NCBI GenBank assembly: GCA_000720845.1
Contig: JODU01000003.1
Location: forward strand, 310,001 to 374,000
Direction: 5' to 3'
DNA: 64,000 nt
Source: Kitasatospora aureofaciens
GTDB lineage: Bacteria > Actinomycetota > Actinomycetes > Streptomycetales > Streptomycetaceae
Part shown: one piece after another, positions 8,384-16,278 of the stretch
Layout: every line of letters begins with the position of its first letter
Numbering within the stretch: the stretch's first letter is position 1
Translations under genes and position numbers: made by a program
The notes under the pieces: generated by a model
Database searches by the model: none
Told to the model about the DNA's origin: nothing
What the model saw: the letters and a program-made list of their open reading frames with translations, nothing else

Positions 8384-9163
8384 ATGCGCATCGCGACCTG
8401 GAACGTGAACTCGATCACCGCCCGCCTGCCGAGGCTGCTCGCCTGGCTGGAGAGCAGCGGCACCGATGTGCTCTGCCTCCAGGAGGCCAAGGTCGCCGAG
8501 GCGCAGTTCCCCTTCGACGAGCTGCGCGAGGCGGGCTACGAGGCGGCGGTCCACGCCACCGGCCGGTGGAACGGGGTGGCGGTGCTCTCCCGCGTCGGCC
8601 TTGAGGACGTGGTCAAGGGCCTGCCCGGCGATCCGGGCTACGAGGGCGTCCAGGAGCCCCGCGCGATCTCCGCCACCTGCGGACCGGCCCGAGTCTGGTC
8701 CGTGTACGTGCCCAACGGCCGCGAGGTGGACCACCCCCACTACGCGTACAAGCTCCAGTGGTTCGAGGCCCTGCGCGCCGCCGTGGAGAGCGACGCCGCC
8801 GGCAGCCGGCCCTTCGCCGTGATGGGTGACTACAACGTGGCGCCGACGGACGACGACGTCTACGATCGGTCGGCCTTCGAGGGCGCCACCCATGTCACCC
8901 CCGCCGAGCGCGCCGCCCTCGCCTCCCTGCGCGGCGCCGGCTTGTCCGACGTGGTCCCGCGCCCACTCAAGTACGACCACCCCTTCACGTACTGGGACTA
9001 CCGCCAGCTCTGCTTCCCCAAGAACCGCGGCATGCGCATCGACCTGGTGTACGGGAACGAGCCCTTCGCCAAGGCGGTCACCGACTCCTACGTCGACCGC
9101 GAGGAGCGCAAGGGCAAGGGCGCCTCGGACCATGCGCCGGTCGTGGTGGACCTGGACCTGTAG
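8384..9163 (+). CDS. xth: Exodeoxyribonuclease III (AP endonuclease)
   Basis: 259-residue enzyme of the exonuclease III / AP-endonuclease family acting in base-excision repair. Conserved metal and catalytic motifs are all seen: WNVNSI, CLQEAK with the catalytic Glu, VYVPNGRE, GDYNVAPTDDDVYD, and the C-terminal SDHAPV with the catalytic His. Length is normal for the family. ATG 8384 follows TAGGTT (8371-8376) by 7 bases, so the mRNA is probably leaderless. Confidence 0.93.
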   Translation: MRIATWNVNSITARLPRLLAWLESSGTDVLCLQEAKVAEAQFPFDELREAGYEAAVHATGRWNGVAVLSRVGLEDVVKGLPGDPGYEGVQEPRAISATCGPARVWSVYVPNGREVDHPHYAYKLQWFEALRAAVESDAAGSRPFAVMGDYNVAPTDDDVYDRSAFEGATHVTPAERAALASLRGAGLSDVVPRPLKYDHPFTYWDYRQLCFPKNRGMRIDLVYGNEPFAKAVTDSYVDREERKGKGASDHAPVVVDLDL

Positions 9164-9185
9164 TCGTCCACACGGGCCCCGTCGT

Positions 9186-9263
9186 GCACGCCGCACTCGC
9201 ACGCTGTCCGCGCACGCCGCACTCGCACGCCGTCCGCGCACACCGCACGCGCACGCCGTCCGC
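9186..9263. repeat. Three 26-bp tandem repeats
   Basis: Three head-to-tail units of 26 bp at 9186-9211, 9212-9237 and 9238-9263, each beginning GCACGCCGCA and ending GTCCGC. Units 1 and 2 differ at one base, unit 3 at two or three. They fill the gap between exonuclease III and the next small gene and contain no open frame of note. Confidence 0.8.
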
Positions 9264-9307
9264 GTGCCCTGTGGTGCACATGGCGGTACGAATGACAGTC
9301 TGGAGGT

Positions 9308-9715
9308 ATGAACTTCCCCTTCCTGGGCAAGCGGCGCGAAGATCCTCGGGCGCATGACGCGGAGGGCATCGGCGACCTGCTCGCCGAGTGCGATCTGCTG
9401 CGCGCGCAGGCGCTGCGGGAGGGGGTCGGGCTCGACGACTCCGCGCTCTCCCTGGAGCAGTTGGACCAGGTGCTGCCCCGCTGGCGCAGCGACGAGGAGA
9501 TCCTGACCTGGCTCGGCAACGACGCCGGTCTGTACCTCGGCACCGTGATCGTGCGCACCGTGCCCGGCGCCGTCTGGACCATCCGGTCCGACGGGCAGCC
9601 GGTCGTCCGGCTCGCCTCCGGCCGGGAGTTCGACGTGGTGGCGAGCGGCCACGCGTGGGCGGAGGACGGCGTGCCCGAACTCTCGCAGCTGTACGGCGAG
9701 GTCGCCGAGGCATGA
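9308..9715 (+). CDS. Small conserved protein (DUF6278-like)
   Basis: 135-residue soluble protein beginning MNFPFLGKRRED. It has no signal peptide or membrane segment. The body contains LEQLDQVLPRWRSDEEILTWLGNDAGLYLGTVIV and a C-terminal WAEDGVPELSQLY segment, here noted only as short landmarks LEQLDQVLPRW and LGNDAGLYLG. The content recalls the streptomycete DUF6278 family, which has no known function. GGAGG five bases upstream supports ATG 9308. Confidence 0.7.
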   Translation: MNFPFLGKRREDPRAHDAEGIGDLLAECDLLRAQALREGVGLDDSALSLEQLDQVLPRWRSDEEILTWLGNDAGLYLGTVIVRTVPGAVWTIRSDGQPVVRLASGREFDVVASGHAWAEDGVPELSQLYGEVAEA

Positions 9716-9968
9716 ACCGAGCCTCCGCCCTCGCGGCCCCGGTCGTGAAGCCCCGCCTTAAATAGGGGTAATGACCGAAGGTGCGTGTCGGCGGTATTCA
9801 CGACGTTTGTCTCGATACGTTGCGGTGGTCGGAGCCGACACGAACGCACGGGGGACTACGCAGGGTGCAGCCGGAGATCACTGCTCGCGGGCGAGGAGAA
9901 GGTCAGCTGCATACCGGCGAGCGACCGCGTCGAGACGCCACTCGACGACTTGGCGCCCGCCGGTCGGC

Positions 9969-11576
9969 TCAGCGCGCGGTCCCGGACGGAGTCGAGGACA
10001 GATACCGGGGCGCCCGCCAGGCGTCCAGCCGGTGCTCCACCGCCGCCCCCAGGGACAGCAGTTCGGCGTCCTGGCGGTCGCCGGCCATGAGGAGCAGCCC
10101 GACCGGCAGTTCGCCGACGAAGCCGGCGGGCACCGACAGCGAGGGGTACCCGGCGACGGCGGCGGGGGTGGAGGACGGGATCACGTCGTTGTCGCCGCGC
10201 GCGCAGTCGGTGGTCCAGGCGGGCGGGTTCGCGGGGGAGGCGATGGCGTCCAGGTCGTGCGCGGCCATGACCTCGTCGATGGACCGCCGGGACAGGTCGG
10301 TCAACTCCGCGCGCATCGCCCGGTACTCCGGGTCGGTGGTGGGCGGCGCGGCCAGCGCCTGCTCGAACAGCTCCTGGCCGGCGAAGCAGGTCTGCTCCCG
10401 CGGGTGCGCGCGGTTGAACTCGATCAGCCCGGCCAGGTCCTGCGGCCCGCCGCGTGTGGGGAGATAGGCGTCGATGTCCCGGTGGAACTCGCTCAGCAGC
10501 GCCGGGAACTCGAGTTCGGCCAGCCGCTCCTGATAGGGCATGCTCACCTCGACGACCTCGGCCCCCGCGGCGGTCAGCCGCTCGGCCGTACGGGTCATGA
10601 GGGCGTCCACCTCGGCGCCGAGGGACGGCAGGCGCCACAGGCCGATCCGTTTGCCGCGCAGGGTGCCGGGACGGCCGGCCGCGTCCGTGAGGCTCGCGGC
10701 GCCGTCGGCCCGCACGGTGTCACGGCCGCCGAGCACCGAGAGGGTGAGCGCGGCATCGATCACGTTGCGGGCCATCGGTCCTGCGGTGTCCTGCTCGGCG
10801 GAGATCGGCACGACGCCCGACTGACTGACCACGCCGAGGCTGGGCTTCAGGCCGACCACGCCGTTCATCCCGGCGGGACACACGATGGAGCCGTCCGTCT
10901 CGGTCCCGATCGCCACCTGGGCCAGCGACGCGGCGAGCGCAGCGGCCGAACCGGAGGACGAGCCGCAGGGGTTGCGGTCCAGGACGAACGGGTTGTTGGT
11001 CTGCCCGCCCACCGCCGACCAGCCCGACGTCGGCTTCGCCGCGCGGAAGTTGGCCCACTCGGACAGGTTGGTCTTGCCGAGGATCACCGCGCCGGCAGCC
11101 CGCAGCTTCCGGACCAGGTCCGCGTCGGTGTCCGGCGGGCTCCCGGCGAGGGCCAGCGATCCGGCGGTGGTCGGCATGTCGCGGGTGTTCACGTTGTCCT
11201 TGAGCAGGACCGGGATGCCGTCCAGCGGGCCGCGGGTCTTGCCAAGGCGATGCCTCAGGTCGCTGGCGGCGGCCTGGCGCAGGGCCGTCGGGCTGGTGCG
11301 CAGCACCGCGTTGATCCTCGGGTCGACGGCCTTTATCCGCCGCAGGTAGGCGCGGGTCAGCTTGAGCGAGGACAGCGATCCGCGGTTCATGCGGGCCTGG
11401 AGTTCGGGGATGGTCACGGTGTCGAGGTCGACTCCGCCGACCAGCGTCGACTCGGCGGATCGCGCCGTGTCGCCGGGTCCGGATTCGGCGGCCCCGGCCC
11501 GTTGACCGGGTGCCGCCGCGACGAGGGGGACCACGACCAGGATTGCGGTCAGGGCCGCCATGCTTCTCTTCTTCAT
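9969..11576 (-). CDS. Secreted amidase of the amidase-signature family
   Basis: 535 residues. An N-terminal signal peptide (MKKRSMAALTAILVVVPLV, then Ala-rich to about residue 30) directs export. The amidase-signature core follows, with the Ser-cisSer-Lys triad: Lys in GIPVLLKDN, the first Ser in NPCGSSSGSAAALAA and the nucleophile Ser in GTETDGSI. The protein is of usual length and hydrolyses C-N amide bonds of an unknown extracellular substrate. ATG 11576 is preferred because the signal peptide starts there; a frame 12 codons longer lacks a signal. It diverges from the LPMO gene, and about 235 bp separate them. Confidence 0.88.
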   Translation of the reverse strand: MKKRSMAALTAILVVVPLVAAAPGQRAGAAESGPGDTARSAESTLVGGVDLDTVTIPELQARMNRGSLSSLKLTRAYLRRIKAVDPRINAVLRTSPTALRQAAASDLRHRLGKTRGPLDGIPVLLKDNVNTRDMPTTAGSLALAGSPPDTDADLVRKLRAAGAVILGKTNLSEWANFRAAKPTSGWSAVGGQTNNPFVLDRNPCGSSSGSAAALAASLAQVAIGTETDGSIVCPAGMNGVVGLKPSLGVVSQSGVVPISAEQDTAGPMARNVIDAALTLSVLGGRDTVRADGAASLTDAAGRPGTLRGKRIGLWRLPSLGAEVDALMTRTAERLTAAGAEVVEVSMPYQERLAELEFPALLSEFHRDIDAYLPTRGGPQDLAGLIEFNRAHPREQTCFAGQELFEQALAAPPTTDPEYRAMRAELTDLSRRSIDEVMAAHDLDAIASPANPPAWTTDCARGDNDVIPSSTPAAVAGYPSLSVPAGFVGELPVGLLLMAGDRQDAELLSLGAAVEHRLDAWRAPRYLSSTPSGTAR

Positions 11577-11674
11577 GGCGGACAGCCCACTACACGGGAC
11601 CGCCCGGCACAAGAGGGCTCCCGGCCGGGGCAGTTGGCGCGCGCGACCGGGCGCCTGGGGTGGTGTGCGACCCC

Positions 11675-11702
11675 TTGACGGCCCTCGCTCCTTCGCTAAG
11701 GT
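11675..11702 (+). promoter_or_regulatory. Promoter of the chitin LPMO gene
   Basis: TTGACG (11675-11680) and TAAGGT (11697-11702) are 16 bp apart, a near-consensus housekeeping promoter. The -10 overlaps the first of two DasR-type palindromes. Confidence 0.6.
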
Positions 11703-11730
11703 CTAGACCTGCATGCGTAGGTCTAGACCT
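11699..11730 (+). promoter_or_regulatory. Paired DasR-responsive (chitinase-type) operators
   Basis: Two identical perfect palindromes AGGTCTAGACCT lie at 11699-11710 and 11719-11730, 20 bp centre to centre on the same helix face. This matches the dre / chitinase direct-repeat family (TGGTCTAGACCA and variants) that GntR-family DasR uses to control chitin and N-acetylglucosamine genes in Streptomyces. The gene that follows is a chitin-active LPMO, which fits. Expected behaviour is repression relieved by glucosamine-6-phosphate. Confidence 0.8.
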
Positions 11731-11811
11731 GCGCTGCGAGGGTTGCCTGATCGGCAACGTCGTAAGCCGGGGCAGGCTGATTCGACGTGGACCGAAGGGA
11801 AAAGTGATGTC

Positions 11812-12546
11812 ATGCGCATGAAAAGAAGGGTGGCCGCCGCAGTGGGTGCGCTGGTCGCTCCCGTGGTGGCCCTGAGTCTGCCGGCGCCCACGGCGAGCGC
11901 CCACGGCTGGGTGGTCTCGCCGGGGAGCCGGCAGGACCAGTGTGCCAACCGAGTGGTGGAGTGCGGTCAGATCAAGTGGGAACCGGCGAGTGTCGAGGGT
12001 CCGAAGGGGCTGCGCAACTGCAGTGGCGGGGACGCCCGGTGGGCCGACCTGGACGACGACGGCAAGGGCTGGCGGGTCACACCGATCGGCACCACGCACA
12101 CCTTCACCTGGACCATCGAGGCACGGCACGCCACCAGCAACTGGCAGTACTTCATCGGGAATCAGAAGATCGCCCAGTTCGACGGGCACGGCGCCCTGCC
12201 GCCCGCCTCGGTCAGTCACCAGCTGGACTTCGGTGGGTTCAGCGGGCGGCAGAAGGTGCTCGCCGTCTGGAACATCGCGGACACCGCCAACGCCTTCTAC
12301 GCCTGCATCGACGTCAACGTCGGCGGTGGGGGCGGCGGTGGCGGGGATGACGGCGGTGGCGACGACGGCGGCGGCGACCAGCCGGGCGACTGCGTCGCGG
12401 GAGCCTGGAACGCCGGGAGCGTCTACAACGGCGGCGAGACCGTCTCCCACGACGGCCACACCTGGCGTGCCAAGTGGTGGGTGACGGGCGAGGAGCCCGG
12501 CACCACCGGCGAATGGGGCGTCTGGGAGGACCTCGGCGCCTGCTGA
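11812..12546 (+). CDS. AA10 lytic polysaccharide monooxygenase with CBM5/12 chitin-binding domain
   Basis: 244-residue secreted copper enzyme that oxidatively cleaves chitin. Residues 1-30 are a signal peptide ending TASA; the mature protein starts with His31 (HGWVVSPGSRQDQC), the N-terminal ligand of the copper histidine brace. The second brace His is H106 in EARHATSNW. Cysteines in CANR, VVECG, RNCSGG and YACIDV fit the family disulfides. A Gly/Asp linker (about 195-215) leads to a C-terminal CBM5/12 module with WNAGSVYNGGETVSHDG and KWWV. ATG 11812 is chosen; ATG 11818 is possible. Regulation by the adjacent paired DasR-type sites is likely. Confidence 0.93.
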   Translation: MRMKRRVAAAVGALVAPVVALSLPAPTASAHGWVVSPGSRQDQCANRVVECGQIKWEPASVEGPKGLRNCSGGDARWADLDDDGKGWRVTPIGTTHTFTWTIEARHATSNWQYFIGNQKIAQFDGHGALPPASVSHQLDFGGFSGRQKVLAVWNIADTANAFYACIDVNVGGGGGGGGDDGGGDDGGGDQPGDCVAGAWNAGSVYNGGETVSHDGHTWRAKWWVTGEEPGTTGEWGVWEDLGAC

Positions 12547-12692
12547 ACCGCCGCACCGCCGGATCTCGACCACCGGACCCGGCGCCTGGGTACAACAGGT
12601 CGGCGTACGCACCGGAAGGAGCGTACGCCGACCCGCGCCCTTCCGGACCGGTGGTGGCCCGGACGCTGCGGTCCGAGGGCGGGCCGTCGGCG

Positions 12693-12816
12693 GCATGGCG
12701 ACCGGGTCCCGGTCGTCCGCGAGCGTGATAGCGATGCCAGGTGCTCCGAGCTGTCTTTCAAGGCGCTCGCTGATCTCATCAGTCGAGCGATTGGCATCGA
12801 TAACATCATCTGCCAT
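12693..12816 (-). other. Low-GC3, coding-like segment upstream of the beta-galactosidase
   Basis: The 329-bp gap 12547-12875 holds no supported gene. On the minus strand from 12816 a frame reads VIDANRSTDEISERLERQLG, with many codons ending in A or T, unlike all neighbours. It might be the tail of a foreign kinase-like gene, or chance. The first 29 bases recur inverted at 15062-15090, where they look more like an operator. No function is claimed. Confidence 0.3.
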
Positions 12817-12819
12817 AGT
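12790..12819 (+). promoter_or_regulatory. Beta-galactosidase promoter with LacI-type operator
   Basis: TTGGCA (12791-12796) and CATAGT (12814-12819) are 17 bp apart and point at the beta-galactosidase gene. TGGCATCGATAACA (12792-12805) lies between them and has the TG...CG...CA layout of LacI-family operators around a central ATCGAT. The same block is repeated inverted in front of the linked lacI-type gene. Confidence 0.55.
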
Positions 12820-12875
12820 CGCACCTACCGATGGCCGGTCCGGTTTCCCCGCGCCACCGCTGTCAAGGAGGCACT

Positions 12876-14663
12876 GTGCAGCGACCCACCCTCACCTACG
12901 CCGACGGCACCCTGCTGCGCAACGGGCACCCGCACCGCATCCTGGCGGGCTCGCTGCACTACTTCCGGGTCCACCCCGGACACTGGGCCGACCGGCTCCG
13001 GCGGCTGGCCGCCCTCGGTCTGAACACGGTCGACACCTACGTCCCGTGGAATTTCCACGAGCGCACCGAGGGCGACATCCGCTTCGACGGCCCCCGCGAC
13101 CTGGCCCGCTTCGTCGGGCTCGCCCGGCAAGAGGGGCTGGACGTCGTCGTGCGGCCGGGCCCGTACATCTGCGCCGAGTGGGACAACGGCGGTCTGCCCG
13201 CCTGGCTGACCGGCATCCCCGGCATGCGGCTGCGCACGTCCCACGGCCCCTTCCTCGAAGCGGTCGACCGCTGGTTCGACGAGCTGATCCCACGCGTCGC
13301 GGACCTCCAGTCCGGCCGGGGCGGACCGGTCGTGGCCGTGCAGATCGAGAACGAGTACGGCAGCTACGGCGACGACCACTCCTACGTCCGCCACATCCGT
13401 GACGCCCTCGTCGCCCGGGGCATCACCGAACTGCTCTACACCGCGGACGGACCGACCCCGCTGATGCAGGACGGCGGAGCCCTGCCCGGCGAACTGGCGG
13501 CGGCGACCTTCGGCTCACGTCCCGCCGAGGCCGCGGCGCTGCTGCGCTCACGCCGGAGCGGGGAACCGTTCTTCTGCGCCGAGTTCTGGAACGGCTGGTT
13601 CGACCACTGGGGCGAGAAGCACCACGTCCGGTCGGCGGCGAGCGCGGCCGAGGACCTCGGCGGCATCCTCGACGAGGGCGGCTCCGTGAGCCTCTACATG
13701 GCGCACGGCGGCACCAACTTCGGGCTGTGGGCGGGCGCCAACCACGACGGCGACGCCATTCAGCCGACCGTCACCAGCTACGACTCGGACGCCCCGATCG
13801 CCGAGAGCGGCGCCCTGACCCCGAAGTTCTTCGCCCTGCGGGACCGGCTGACCGCGCTCGACGGCGCCGCGGTCCGGCCCCCGCTCCTGGCGGACCCGCC
13901 ACTGCTGGCCCCCCGCGAGCTGCCGGTCTCCCGGCAGGCGGCCCTGCTCGACGCGCTGCGCGCGGTGGCCGGGCCGGTGACCGCACCGCTGCCGCTGAGC
14001 TTCGAGGAACTGTCCCTGGCCTCCGGCCTGGTGCTCTACGAGGCCGAACCGCTGCTGCCCCCGGGCGACCACGAGGTGACCGTCACCGGCCTGCACGACC
14101 GCGCCCAGGTGTTCGTCGACGACACGCCCGTCGCCGTACTGGACCGCGAGAGCGCCTCGTTCACCGTCACCGGCAGCGGAACGCGGGTCCGGCTGGCGCT
14201 GCTGGTGGAGAACCAGGGGCGGATCAACTACGGCCCGCTGCTCGGCCAGGGCAAGGGCATCCTCGGCGGCGTCCGGGTGGAACGCCGGCTGGTGAACGGC
14301 TGGACGATGCGTCCGCTGCCGCTCGACGCGTGGACGCGGCGCGACACGGCGCGTGCCGCGACGGCGGCGCCCCCGGACGGCCGGGCCGGCTTCGCCACCG
14401 CGGTCCTGTCCGTGGCCGAGCCCGCGGACACCTTCGTCGCCCTGCCCGGGTTCGGCAAGGGATTCCTCTGGGTCAACGGCACCCTGCTGGGCCGCTACTG
14501 GGAGATCGGCCCCCAGACCACGCTCTACCTGCCGGGGCCGCTCCTCGGCCCCGGCGACAACACCCTGACCGTGCTGGAACTCGAACGCCTCGGTGACCGA
14601 GTCGCCCTGCACGACCGCCCCGGCCTCGGGCCGTCGGAGGAGTACGTGGAGACCTTCGGCTGA
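12876..14663 (+). CDS. GH35 beta-galactosidase
   Basis: 595-residue glycoside hydrolase family 35 enzyme; no signal peptide, so it acts in the cytoplasm on imported galactosides. The TIM barrel shows GSLHYFRVHP near the start, VRPGPYICAEWDNGG, the acid/base Glu in QIENEYGSYG (~residue 159) and the nucleophile Glu in FFCAEFWNGW (~235), then MAHGGTNFG. C-terminal beta domains include the GKGFLWVNG and LGRYWEIGPQ jelly-roll motif. GTG 12876 is set by AAGGAGG four bases upstream. A LacI-type operator and promoter lie 57-86 bp upstream and the regulator gene follows at 15174, so regulation by galactoside is likely. Confidence 0.93.
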   Translation: MQRPTLTYADGTLLRNGHPHRILAGSLHYFRVHPGHWADRLRRLAALGLNTVDTYVPWNFHERTEGDIRFDGPRDLARFVGLARQEGLDVVVRPGPYICAEWDNGGLPAWLTGIPGMRLRTSHGPFLEAVDRWFDELIPRVADLQSGRGGPVVAVQIENEYGSYGDDHSYVRHIRDALVARGITELLYTADGPTPLMQDGGALPGELAAATFGSRPAEAAALLRSRRSGEPFFCAEFWNGWFDHWGEKHHVRSAASAAEDLGGILDEGGSVSLYMAHGGTNFGLWAGANHDGDAIQPTVTSYDSDAPIAESGALTPKFFALRDRLTALDGAAVRPPLLADPPLLAPRELPVSRQAALLDALRAVAGPVTAPLPLSFEELSLASGLVLYEAEPLLPPGDHEVTVTGLHDRAQVFVDDTPVAVLDRESASFTVTGSGTRVRLALLVENQGRINYGPLLGQGKGILGGVRVERRLVNGWTMRPLPLDAWTRRDTARAATAAPPDGRAGFATAVLSVAEPADTFVALPGFGKGFLWVNGTLLGRYWEIGPQTTLYLPGPLLGPGDNTLTVLELERLGDRVALHDRPGLGPSEEYVETFG

Positions 14664-14679
14664 CGCCCTGAGCGGGACA

Positions 14680-14722
14680 GCCGGGTGCGGCCCGCCCCTC
14701 GGGGAGGCGGGCCGCACCCGGC
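14680..14722. terminator. Bidirectional hairpin terminator
   Basis: A perfect 17-bp stem (GCCGGGTGCGGCCCGCC, 14680-14696, with its complement at 14706-14722) and a 9-base loop lie between the convergent beta-galactosidase gene and the F5/8C remnant. Confidence 0.85.
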
Positions 14723-14729
14723 CGGTGTC

Positions 14730-15060
14730 TCAGCGGACGTCGGCGGGCCGTTCCCCCGGCGGGTAGCCCGTGGGAAGGTCCACGGGCACGCCGTACACGC
14801 GCCTCTCCGCGGCGGCCGCGCAGGGCTGTCCGTCGAGCGCGTCGAGCGCGGTGAACCGCACGTAGGAGGCGCGGACCCGGTCGAAGGACACGCGCTGGGT
14901 CTGCGGGACGTCCTTCAGCGTGCCACGGGCCACCGTCGTCCAGTCCTCGCCGTCGTCCGACACGGCGACCTCGTAGCCGGCGACGCGTCCGTTCCGGCCC
15001 CCGCTCTGCCGGCCCAGGTACCCGAACCCGTCGATCCGCGCGAGGTCCGCGTTAGCTGGA
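14730..15060 (-). pseudogene. Truncated gene: C-terminal F5/8 type C (discoidin-like) domain
   Basis: About 110 codons encode most of a galactose-binding-like F5/8C domain: RIDGFGYLGRQSGGRNGRV, YEVAVSDDGEDWTTVARG, then RASYVRFTALDALDGQ. Such modules sit at the C-terminus of secreted glycosidases such as fucosidases. Here nothing precedes it but the 29-bp block shared with the beta-galactosidase promoter, and no start codon with a ribosome site is present. The simplest reading is that a larger glycosidase gene of this locus lost its 5' part by deletion, leaving promoter and tail joined. Confidence 0.7.
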
Positions 15061-15061
15061 G

Positions 15062-15090
15062 CTATGGCAGAGTATGTTATCGATGCCAAT
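15062..15090. promoter_or_regulatory. Second LacI-type operator, inverted copy
   Basis: This 29-bp block matches the inverse of 12788-12816 at 27 positions. It includes TGTTATCGATGCCA (15075-15088), the same operator as at the beta-galactosidase promoter. On the minus strand TTGGCA and CATAGC at 17-bp spacing would drive the F5/8C remnant; on the plus strand it lies ~85 bp before the LacI-type gene and may give autoregulation. TAGACT (15103-15108) is a possible -10 for that gene. Confidence 0.55.
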
Positions 15091-15173
15091 GGGTCGCGCC
15101 TGGCTAGACTCCGAGGCAGGACCATCACCCGCGACGGCGGCCCGGAGCCGCGGTTCTCGTGGAGAGGCGAGCG

Positions 15174-16256
15174 ATGTCATCGGAAACGCCGGCGGCCGAC
15201 CGGACGCCCGTGAGCAGGCGGACGGCCGACGCCGCAGCCCGGCAGCCCGGCATGACCGACGTGGCGCGGCTCGCCGGGGTCTCCGCGCAGACCGTGTCCC
15301 GCACCCTGGCCGGTCATCCCAACGTCCAGCACAGCACCCGCGCCAAGGTGCTGGCCGCCGTCGAGGAACTCGGCTACCGCAAGAACAACGCGGCGCGGAT
15401 GCTGTCCTCGGGGCGCAGCCGGACGATCGGCGTCGTGACGCTGCGGACCACCTACTACTCCCGCGCGAACCTGCTCTTCGGCATCGAGGCCGCGGCGCGC
15501 GAGGCCGGGTACGCGGTCAGTACCGCCGCCACGGCGTCCCTGGACACCGCGGCCATCGAGGGCGCCCTGTCCCGGCTGGCGGAGCAGGACGTCGAGGGGG
15601 TCATCCTCTCGGTGCCGCTGGTGCACGTGAGCCCGGGGATCGAGCGGCTCACCCGCTCGGTGCCGACCGTCACCGTCGACGGATCGAGGACACCGGCCAC
15701 CGAGATCGTCGCCGTCGACCAGACCCTGGCGGCCCGCCTGGCGACCCGGCACCTGATCGAGCTGGGTCACGAGACCGTCTGGCACGTCTCGGGGCCCCAG
15801 GAGTGGCTCGACGCCGCAAGCCGCTGCGCCGGCTGGCGCGACACCCTGGAGGAGGCGGGACTGTCCGTGCCGCCGGTGCTGGAGGGGGACTGGACACCCG
15901 CATCCGGCTATCGCAACGGGCTGGTCCTGGGCAAGATCCCCGACGTCACCGCGGTGTTCGTGGCCAGCGACGAGATGGCCTTCGGTGTGATCCGGGCCCT
16001 GCACGAAACCGGCCGCAGGGTGCCGCGCGACATCTCCGTCGTCGGGGTGGACGACATCGCGCTCGCCGAGTACTGCTCGCCCTCGCTGACCACGGTGGCC
16101 CAGCCGTTCACCGAGATGGGTGCCCTCGCGGTCGCCCACCTGCTGCGGCACATCGCGGACCCGGACGCGGCACCGGAACCCGCCTCCGTCGAGCCCGTGC
16201 TGGTGGTGCGCGCCAGTACGGCGGCGGCCGGCGGCCCGGCGGGACGCCGGTCCTGA
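15174..16256 (+). CDS. LacI-family transcriptional regulator
   Basis: 360-residue DNA-binding protein. A helix-turn-helix near residues 32-52 (MTDVARLAGVSAQTVSRTL) and hinge helix (ARMLSSGRS) precede a periplasmic-binding-like sugar domain ending in the usual VGVDDIALAEYCSPSLTTV region. ATG 15174 follows GAGAGGCGAGCG; an in-frame GTG at 15159 lacks a site. It lies after the GH35 gene with the F5/8C remnant between. Two copies of a LacI-type operator, one before the beta-galactosidase and one before this gene, suggest that it represses both and is released by a galactoside. The effector is not evident. Confidence 0.92.
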   Translation: MSSETPAADRTPVSRRTADAAARQPGMTDVARLAGVSAQTVSRTLAGHPNVQHSTRAKVLAAVEELGYRKNNAARMLSSGRSRTIGVVTLRTTYYSRANLLFGIEAAAREAGYAVSTAATASLDTAAIEGALSRLAEQDVEGVILSVPLVHVSPGIERLTRSVPTVTVDGSRTPATEIVAVDQTLAARLATRHLIELGHETVWHVSGPQEWLDAASRCAGWRDTLEEAGLSVPPVLEGDWTPASGYRNGLVLGKIPDVTAVFVASDEMAFGVIRALHETGRRVPRDISVVGVDDIALAEYCSPSLTTVAQPFTEMGALAVAHLLRHIADPDAAPEPASVEPVLVVRASTAAAGGPAGRRS

Positions 16257-16278
16257 GCGCCACGCGCACGCCGCCCGG

